Positions 58,918 through 64,000 of a stretch of DNA of 64,000 nucleotides are shown here, in pieces. The notes beneath the pieces are model-generated. The model was not told the DNA's origin, searched no databases, and saw only the letters and a list, made by a program, of their open reading frames with translations. Origin of the DNA: Anaerolineales bacterium (GTDB taxonomy: Bacteria > Chloroflexota > Anaerolineae > Anaerolineales > Villigracilaceae); contig JACKAV010000012.1 in assembly GCA_020634895.1 (NCBI GenBank), forward strand, positions 62,001-126,000. The letters run 5' to 3'. Both the position numbers and the translations under genes were made by a program. Each line of letters opens with the position of its first letter. The stretch's first letter is position 1.

Positions 58918-59159
58918 GGTTCGATCTCCAGCACAAGCCGCCAAAAGGAAAGATGCGGTGCTGGCAGGGCGAAACCACCCCATGCCAGTACCCAGTCTCG
59001 AATTTGCGAACGCGAATACTCCGTAAACAACCATCTCAATTCGGCGCGTGTACCATAGCGCAACGTCCGCTCGATGATGGTCACAGAATCGGTCTGCGGT
59101 TCCAACTGCGTAATGTCATATTCTTGAAAGAAGGGCGCCAATGTGGCTGGAATGGACAT
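58914..59159 (-). CDS. Small partner of the AbiEii-like protein (DUF6922-like), putative antitoxin
   Basis: 81 residues. The pattern PFFQEYDITQLEPQTDSVTIIERTLRYGTRAELRWLFTEYSRSQIRDWV ending in FWRLVLEIEP resembles the DUF6922 family, which is often encoded next to AbiEii-type nucleotidyltransferases. I use ATG 59159, 7 bases after the hsdR stop; an alternative start at 59198 overlaps hsdR. Function as antitoxin is inferred from its position only. Confidence 0.65.
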   Translation of the reverse strand: MSIPATLAPFFQEYDITQLEPQTDSVTIIERTLRYGTRAELRWLFTEYSRSQIRDWVLAWGGFALPAPHLSFWRLVLEIEP

Positions 59160-59166
59160 GTCCGAA

Positions 59167-62100
59167 TTATATCCCTTGATATTCGTTGATATATTCACGC
59201 ACTAGCAAATTATTGATGAACTTCGCCGAATCGGGTTCGAGCGGGACCTTGATTTTATCAAACGAACCCACCAGCAATTGCATGACCAATTGAGAAAAAT
59301 AACCATCATTATTGAGCAGGCTCGTCATTAATAAAACCTTCTCGTCCGTCTTCTGCTTGATGTCGATCAGAACGTCCTGCACTTCACTTTCGCGCTTCGA
59401 AACCTTGCCGTGTTCCATGATACGCTTGTGCATGCGGGCATACTTGGCGTCATTCTCGTATTTTGCCCGCAACAGATTATTCTTGCGGTTCAACTCCAAC
59501 ACCTTCTGATAGATCTTCTCCAACGCGCCGATGTTCTGCTTCATCTCCTCCTGTGAGATTTCATCCAGATTGCGGTTGGCGAACAAGCGCTTGAGCTCGT
59601 CGTACAGGTTTACAAACTTTGGGTCTTTCTGGTCGAAGTTATTATTGAAAGCTTCACGGGTCTTGGCAAGCGTGTCACGCAGTTGATCAGCGATCACCAA
59701 CTCTTCTTCCGACCGCTTCCAGAACGTAAAGACCACATTCTCCAACGCCACGTTCAACAGATTGGTCGTATCCACATCGTTTTGGAGTGACTCTTTCAAA
59801 TTGAGCAGTTCAAGGTGGCGAGTGGTCTCATCCAACATCTGGCGCAGTTTGTTGAAATCAAGTTTTTCCATCAAGTCGAAATGACCGTACAAGCGGATCA
59901 AATTGTAAATGCTCTTGGCATTCTCCAACGCCTTCTTGATTTCCAGTATGGTCTTGCGGTCTTCGATCTTGCTGATCTCCTGCGAAAAGACTTCTGCATT
60001 ACTCAAGTCATACAGGAACAACCGATCCTTGATATCTCTGATATCCTGCTCGATCTCTTCCCGTGACTTAAACATGTTGGAGTAATTCTGCATCTCATCG
60101 CCGAGTTCCTCCTGCAATTCATCAAAATACGCTTTGTTGGTTTTCTTGAATTGCTCCTGAATATCGGCGAAGTCCACCACATAACCATATCTGAATTTCT
60201 TATAGGGGCGATTCACGCGGGTCAATGTTTGCAGAAGATTATGATCCTTCACCAAACGGGCGAGATACAATTTCTTGAGGCGGGCAGAGTCAAAACCTGT
60301 CAACAGCATGTTGTACACGAACAGCAGGTCGATCTTCCCAGCCTTGAAGTCTTCGACTTCCTGCTTGCGCTCATCCTTATCACCAACATTGTGCAGGATC
60401 AGCGAAGCCGTGATCTTCTTTCCTTGTCTATCAGTGTATTCCCCATACAGCGCAGCTGGCTCTTTGATGGCATGATATTCATCAACAGGTTTGATGACCT
60501 TCTGCTCAGGGTTGTATTTGTTGACGAAGATCTTGAACATCTTCTCTGCTTGTGCCGAACTATCGCAGACCACCATACCCCCGATAGTGTCATCATAAAA
60601 TACACCTTTGCGGCTGTTGATGAAATCTTCCACGATGTAATCGAGCATCGGTTCCACAAAGCGATCATGCGCGAACACATCCTTCCGCTCAATATCGCCC
60701 TGGCGGATTTTGATCTCCAATTCATCAAGCAACTGCTTCATTTGCAGGGCATAGCCTGTCTCGATGTCTTCACGGATCAAACGCAGGGTATATCCATCCG
60801 CAATCGAGCGGTTGTAATAATATTTATGAATGTATTTGCCGAAAATGTCGCGTGATTTTACATCACCCACGATGAGCGGTGTCCCCGTCAGCCCGATCAG
60901 GATGGCGCTTCGGTCTGAACTGTAAAGGTTTGCCAGAAAACTTCCATTCGGGTTGTAACTGCGATGCACCTCATCCAGAAAATACACGCGCTGGGTTTGC
61001 AGGTCGTAATCAGCTTCCTTCAATATATCGCTTTGATCTTGAAATTTTTGAATGTTGACAACGGTGATCTCACGTTGTCCTTCTGTGTTGTGAATGGATT
61101 GATGCGCCTTAAAATGCTTTACCAAATCGTCCCTTGAGTTGACGGTATTTACTTTCAACCCACGGCTCGAAAATTCACGTGATGCCTGAATCATCAAATC
61201 CAGACGGTCCACGATGAAATAGAACTTTGGCACGATATTCTTATGTTGGAAGTAATCAGTCAGGTATTGCACGCTATAAAACGATAGCGCTGTCTTACCA
61301 CTTCCCTGCGTGTGCCAGATGATGCCTTTCTTGGTGCCCGTTTCAATTGTCTTTTCGATCTCTTTCATCGCAAAGAACTGCGGATAACGCAGGATGTGTT
61401 TTTCAATATTTCCAAGCGAATCCTGAACGTAGGCAAAGGCATACCGCAAAATCATTGCCAGCCTGTCCCTGCTAAATAGGGAGGTCAGAATACGATTGGT
61501 AGGTGTATTGGGATCTTTGTTGGTGATGAACTCAGGCGAGTGTTTGATGGTTGAAAGATTGGTATCCTTGAGAACGAAGTTTTCAAGAGCATCATCTTCT
61601 GGCTTCAACAGCTTTTCGAGATCGAACTTTTCTTCCTCTCGGAAGTAATTAAAGTTGGCTTCATGATAGGAAGTAGTAGCGTAAAACGCTCCCTGAATGG
61701 GTTCGATATCATCGTCATCATATTCCATGTTGTTGGTAAATACCAGGAGTTGTGAAATATTGATGAACTTCCTGAACTTTTTGTTCTTGAAGCGGTCATT
61801 CATTCGGTTCCGCTCTGCAAGAATGCCATCGCGATTATTGGGCTTTTTTACTTCGATGAACACCAGCGGCATTCCATTGATGAGAAGAATAACATCAGGA
61901 CGGAATTCATCGTCCCCGTTTTTATAGGTCAGTTCGGTAACAACATGAAATAAATTATTGTCAAAATTCTTGAAATCGATCAGCCTTGTCCCCGAGGTGG
62001 CGGTCAGCATCTGGTAAAACGCTCGCCCGAGGTCTTCATTGTCCAAAGCCAATGAAACATCCTCATAGAACCGTTTTACTTCATTCTCATCCAGTTCAGG

Positions 62101-62253
62101 GTTGATACGAAGGATGGATTCGTTGAAAATATCCGTGAAGATATTTGTATCTTTATCCCACTCTGATTTCGACAGGGAAAGATATTCATACCCCAATCTG
62201 TTCAAGTGTAAGATTGCAGGGATTTTTACTCTCGTGTTTTCGTTGAAACTCAT
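59167..62253 (-). CDS. hsdR: Type I restriction endonuclease subunit HsdR
   Basis: 1028 residues. The N-terminal PD-(D/E)xK nuclease has Asp120 in FRPDVILL and the ExK pair Glu134-Lys136 in FIEVKKP. The superfamily-2 translocase has Walker A HTQGSGKTALSFY (317-321 GSGKT), the DEVH box (427-430) and GLTGTPL. The C-terminal helical part is normal. It restricts unmethylated DNA together with HsdM/HsdS. It is the first gene of the locus on this strand. Confidence 0.95.
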   Translation of the reverse strand: MSFNENTRVKIPAILHLNRLGYEYLSLSKSEWDKDTNIFTDIFNESILRINPELDENEVKRFYEDVSLALDNEDLGRAFYQMLTATSGTRLIDFKNFDNNLFHVVTELTYKNGDDEFRPDVILLINGMPLVFIEVKKPNNRDGILAERNRMNDRFKNKKFRKFINISQLLVFTNNMEYDDDDIEPIQGAFYATTSYHEANFNYFREEEKFDLEKLLKPEDDALENFVLKDTNLSTIKHSPEFITNKDPNTPTNRILTSLFSRDRLAMILRYAFAYVQDSLGNIEKHILRYPQFFAMKEIEKTIETGTKKGIIWHTQGSGKTALSFYSVQYLTDYFQHKNIVPKFYFIVDRLDLMIQASREFSSRGLKVNTVNSRDDLVKHFKAHQSIHNTEGQREITVVNIQKFQDQSDILKEADYDLQTQRVYFLDEVHRSYNPNGSFLANLYSSDRSAILIGLTGTPLIVGDVKSRDIFGKYIHKYYYNRSIADGYTLRLIREDIETGYALQMKQLLDELEIKIRQGDIERKDVFAHDRFVEPMLDYIVEDFINSRKGVFYDDTIGGMVVCDSSAQAEKMFKIFVNKYNPEQKVIKPVDEYHAIKEPAALYGEYTDRQGKKITASLILHNVGDKDERKQEVEDFKAGKIDLLFVYNMLLTGFDSARLKKLYLARLVKDHNLLQTLTRVNRPYKKFRYGYVVDFADIQEQFKKTNKAYFDELQEELGDEMQNYSNMFKSREEIEQDIRDIKDRLFLYDLSNAEVFSQEISKIEDRKTILEIKKALENAKSIYNLIRLYGHFDLMEKLDFNKLRQMLDETTRHLELLNLKESLQNDVDTTNLLNVALENVVFTFWKRSEEELVIADQLRDTLAKTREAFNNNFDQKDPKFVNLYDELKRLFANRNLDEISQEEMKQNIGALEKIYQKVLELNRKNNLLRAKYENDAKYARMHKRIMEHGKVSKRESEVQDVLIDIKQKTDEKVLLMTSLLNNDGYFSQLVMQLLVGSFDKIKVPLEPDSAKFINNLLVREYINEYQGI

Positions 62254-62385
62254 ATCTATGCCCTTAATAGGTTTCCAACTGCATCTTCGGGGTTCTCCCC
62301 GCTGGTTCCCCCAATTTTACCCGACCTTTCGCGCCATCTCCCTCAAAATACGATAATTTCATCATTGCAAATCCAAATAGCTTCA

Positions 62386-62507
62386 TCGTCGGCTTACACT
62401 CACATCATCTTCTCTCCCCCCAAATCTGACGGCACTATCGTCAGCTTACACTCACATCATCTTCTCTCCCCCCAAATCCGACAGCTCCTCCGTCGGCTTT
62501 GGGGGGA
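62386..62507. repeat. 52-bp tandem repeat, two full copies and a partial third
   Basis: Copy 1 62386-62437, copy 2 62438-62489, partial third from 62490. The unit starts CGTCGGCTTACACTCACATC, continues ATCTTCTCTCC and CCCCAAAT, and ends in a GACGG/GACAG stretch. The end of copy 2 with the third forms a large hairpin (CCCCCCAAA/TTTGGGGGG). The rest of 62254-62578 shows no gene. Confidence 0.7.
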
Positions 62508-62523
62508 GGCAGGAGGGGGGCAA

Positions 62524-62551
62524 AAGCCCGCCGGTCATTTCCGGCGGGCTT
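62524..62551 (-). terminator. Terminator of the 389-aa gene
   Basis: 11-bp perfect stem AAGCCCGCCGG/CCGGCGGGCTT (62524-62534 with 62541-62551), on the minus strand followed by TTTG, 28 bp after the stop at 62579. Confidence 0.75.
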
Positions 62552-62578
62552 CACTTACGAACAAAAGAAAAGAATCGG

Positions 62579-63748
62579 CTATTCCCGAGGCGGTTCTTCG
62601 TCCCGCGGCGGAGGCGGAGGAGCGTAGTACCCGCCCTGTGCTTGAACGATCTCTCCCGTCACCGCACCCGGCGTCTCACCCGTGGCAGCGTCGGCTTTCT
62701 TCTGCTCACCCTTGATCTGGCGGATGATGTCATACCAGAAGGACGAACCCTGCGAGACCGCAATCCCCGTGATGATCAGCCCCAGCAATCTCAACAGCAG
62801 CCAAAGCCCATACGGCTGGGAAAGCGACCATTTTGTATAGGGCGATACAAGGTCTTGATATGGACTGTCCGCTTCGAGCGGCGGCTGGACGTACCACGGG
62901 TAACTAATGATGGTCGTTTCCGTTTGCCCGCTTCCATTCTTAGCCTCAGCCTGAACCGCCCACGGCAGGTTGATCACCGCCATATCATCGAGCGTGCCAT
63001 AGAGCGCCTCGAGGTCGGCTTGCTGTTCATCCTGTGTCTCTTCCGATTGCAAAATGGACTGCGCGTATGTGTCCGCTTTCTTGGTTAGCTGCGGGTCGTA
63101 CCACGCGCGCCCGGCGATCTGAATACTATCCACGCCCAGCGCGAACGCGAGGATCAGCGAAAACCACAGGACGCGCGTCTTGGCGAGCGCCCCGAACTGC
63201 TGGGCAGCCTGGTCCATCACCGAACCGAAATGGGTTTCCAGCTTCTCGCGCCATTGATCGAACGTATAGTAGTTCTGGTCGACGATTTTTTCCAAAGCCG
63301 ACTTCGTCTCGAACGGGGTCGGCTTGCCGCTTATATTCGGGATGCTATCCGGCAGCAGCCCGATCACATTCTTGACCTTGTCCCGCCAATCGGCTGCCGT
63401 GCCCTCCAGATCGAAAAGCGCATCCACCAGCACCTTCGGCTCGATCCGCTCCACACGGTCAGATAGTTTGGTCTTGCCGAACAACCTGCCCAACCCGCCC
63501 GCCGCATACCGCACGGGGCGCAGCGAATTGATCTGCGGCAGCTTCTTCAACTCCTCGATGCTGAATTTCTTGCCCGCGCTTGCGGCATTCACAAGATTGT
63601 TCTTCAAAAAATCTTCGAGGATCTTTCCCCTCGTTTCGAACAACTCCAACACCCATTTGGTCACACCGGAGACGATCATGCTCATGATGTAATACACCAC
63701 AGCCAACACAAGCACCACGCTTGCAACCTGCGAAAGGGAAATAGTCAT
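62579..63748 (-). CDS. Membrane protein of unknown function, 389 aa
   Basis: One helix at the very start (about 7-28), a long mostly helical soluble part (30-195), a second helix (about 196-218), a soluble part of about 90 residues with an Asp/Glu-rich segment, and a third helix (about 313-335). The tail is Pro-rich (PPPPRDEEPPRE). The phrase WREKLETHFGSVMDQAAQQFGALAKTRVLWFS is the clearest conserved-looking element. No family recognised. The gene is the last of the window and its upstream region has no gene. Confidence 0.6.
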   Translation of the reverse strand: MTISLSQVASVVLVLAVVYYIMSMIVSGVTKWVLELFETRGKILEDFLKNNLVNAASAGKKFSIEELKKLPQINSLRPVRYAAGGLGRLFGKTKLSDRVERIEPKVLVDALFDLEGTAADWRDKVKNVIGLLPDSIPNISGKPTPFETKSALEKIVDQNYYTFDQWREKLETHFGSVMDQAAQQFGALAKTRVLWFSLILAFALGVDSIQIAGRAWYDPQLTKKADTYAQSILQSEETQDEQQADLEALYGTLDDMAVINLPWAVQAEAKNGSGQTETTIISYPWYVQPPLEADSPYQDLVSPYTKWSLSQPYGLWLLLRLLGLIITGIAVSQGSSFWYDIIRQIKGEQKKADAATGETPGAVTGEIVQAQGGYYAPPPPPRDEEPPRE

Positions 63749-64000
63749 GCCTCCTCCTTTGGTCTAATAGTCAACAATGAAATACCCGGTTCAACATCGC
63801 ACGGACAGATACGGTTTCTGGCGCACCTCCTTTGCAGTTGGGGATGTCCTATATCAACGCGCCCGCCGTCCTTGGCAGGGCAAAATATTATTTTTGCAGA
63901 AAGTCTTTCGAAAGGTACGTACCAGTAAATCGCCCCATTGCTACCGTATAAGATAGTCTTATTATAAGAATTTTCCCCCGCGATTCAAGTCCACTCACAC
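63749..64000. other. Intergenic stretch at the window end
   Basis: 252 bp upstream of the 389-aa gene. No ORF of interest and no convincing promoter pair; it contains an AT-rich segment around TATAAGATAGTCTTATTATAAG. Confidence 0.5.

Overview
The window looks like chromosome from a member of the Chloroflexota, most likely an Anaerolineae-type organism. This is inferred from gene content and style, not from a marker gene: a membrane-anchored YvcK beside gap/pgk/tpiA, an NBR1-type Ig lipoprotein, Ser/Thr kinase signalling, many lipoproteins with Thr/Pro-rich linkers, TatA/TatC, and no LPS genes. No rRNA or tRNA gene was found. Promoters with a clear TATAAT often sit within a few bases of the start codon.

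Layout. 1-7.9 kb: central carbon block on the plus strand (yvcK, gap, pgk, a small membrane protein, a Ser/Thr kinase with TPRs, tpiA, an HExxH membrane protein). 7.9-10.4 kb: small genes (hypothetical, methyltransferase, nucleoside-kinase-like P-loop protein, hypothetical). 10.4-15.6 kb: a three-gene minus-strand operon that looks like an uncharacterised conflict or immunity system: a C39-like protease with three SH3 repeats, a tandem SLATT membrane protein, and a large protein with an NDT/TIR-like N-terminus, a TRAFs-binding (DUF4071-type) TPR middle and a SLOG-like C-terminus. 15.9-22.0 kb: housekeeping and membrane genes (phosphoesterase, mtnN, hemolysin III, intradiol dioxygenase-like lipoprotein, GT-C type enzyme). 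22.0-25.0 kb: alaS preceded by an alanine-rich leader peptide and a terminator, which looks like ribosome-mediated attenuation. 25.1-27.3 kb: a redox block in which a glutaredoxin-like disulfide oxidoreductase has an in-frame UGA where the first Cys of CPYC belongs, followed by a SECIS-like hairpin (candidate selenoprotein). It is followed by a TlpA-like redoxin and is divergent from an ECF sigma/zinc anti-sigma pair. 27.4-48.9 kb: metabolic and envelope genes (GH13, VWA lipoprotein, amidohydrolase, mnmA, S9 peptidase, DedA, VanZ-like, penicillin acylase, a large modular lipoprotein, tatC/tatA, nusB, asp23, fabG, Lit-like, spermidine synthase-like, EEP nuclease).

49-64 kb is accessory DNA rich in repeats: dispersed hairpin repeats, a complete IS3-family element (53032-54283) whose empty site survives as a paralogous repeat copy 0.6 kb away, and a type I restriction-modification locus (hsdR, hsdM, hsdS). 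Between hsdR and hsdM the locus carries an AbiEii-like nucleotidyltransferase with its small partner, and an IS200-like (REP-associated) transposase set in an array of palindromes with a period close to 50 bp.

The items most worth testing are the three-gene SLATT/SLOG-like operon, the UGA-containing oxidoreductase and the alaS leader. All functional statements rest on motif reading; no database search was possible.
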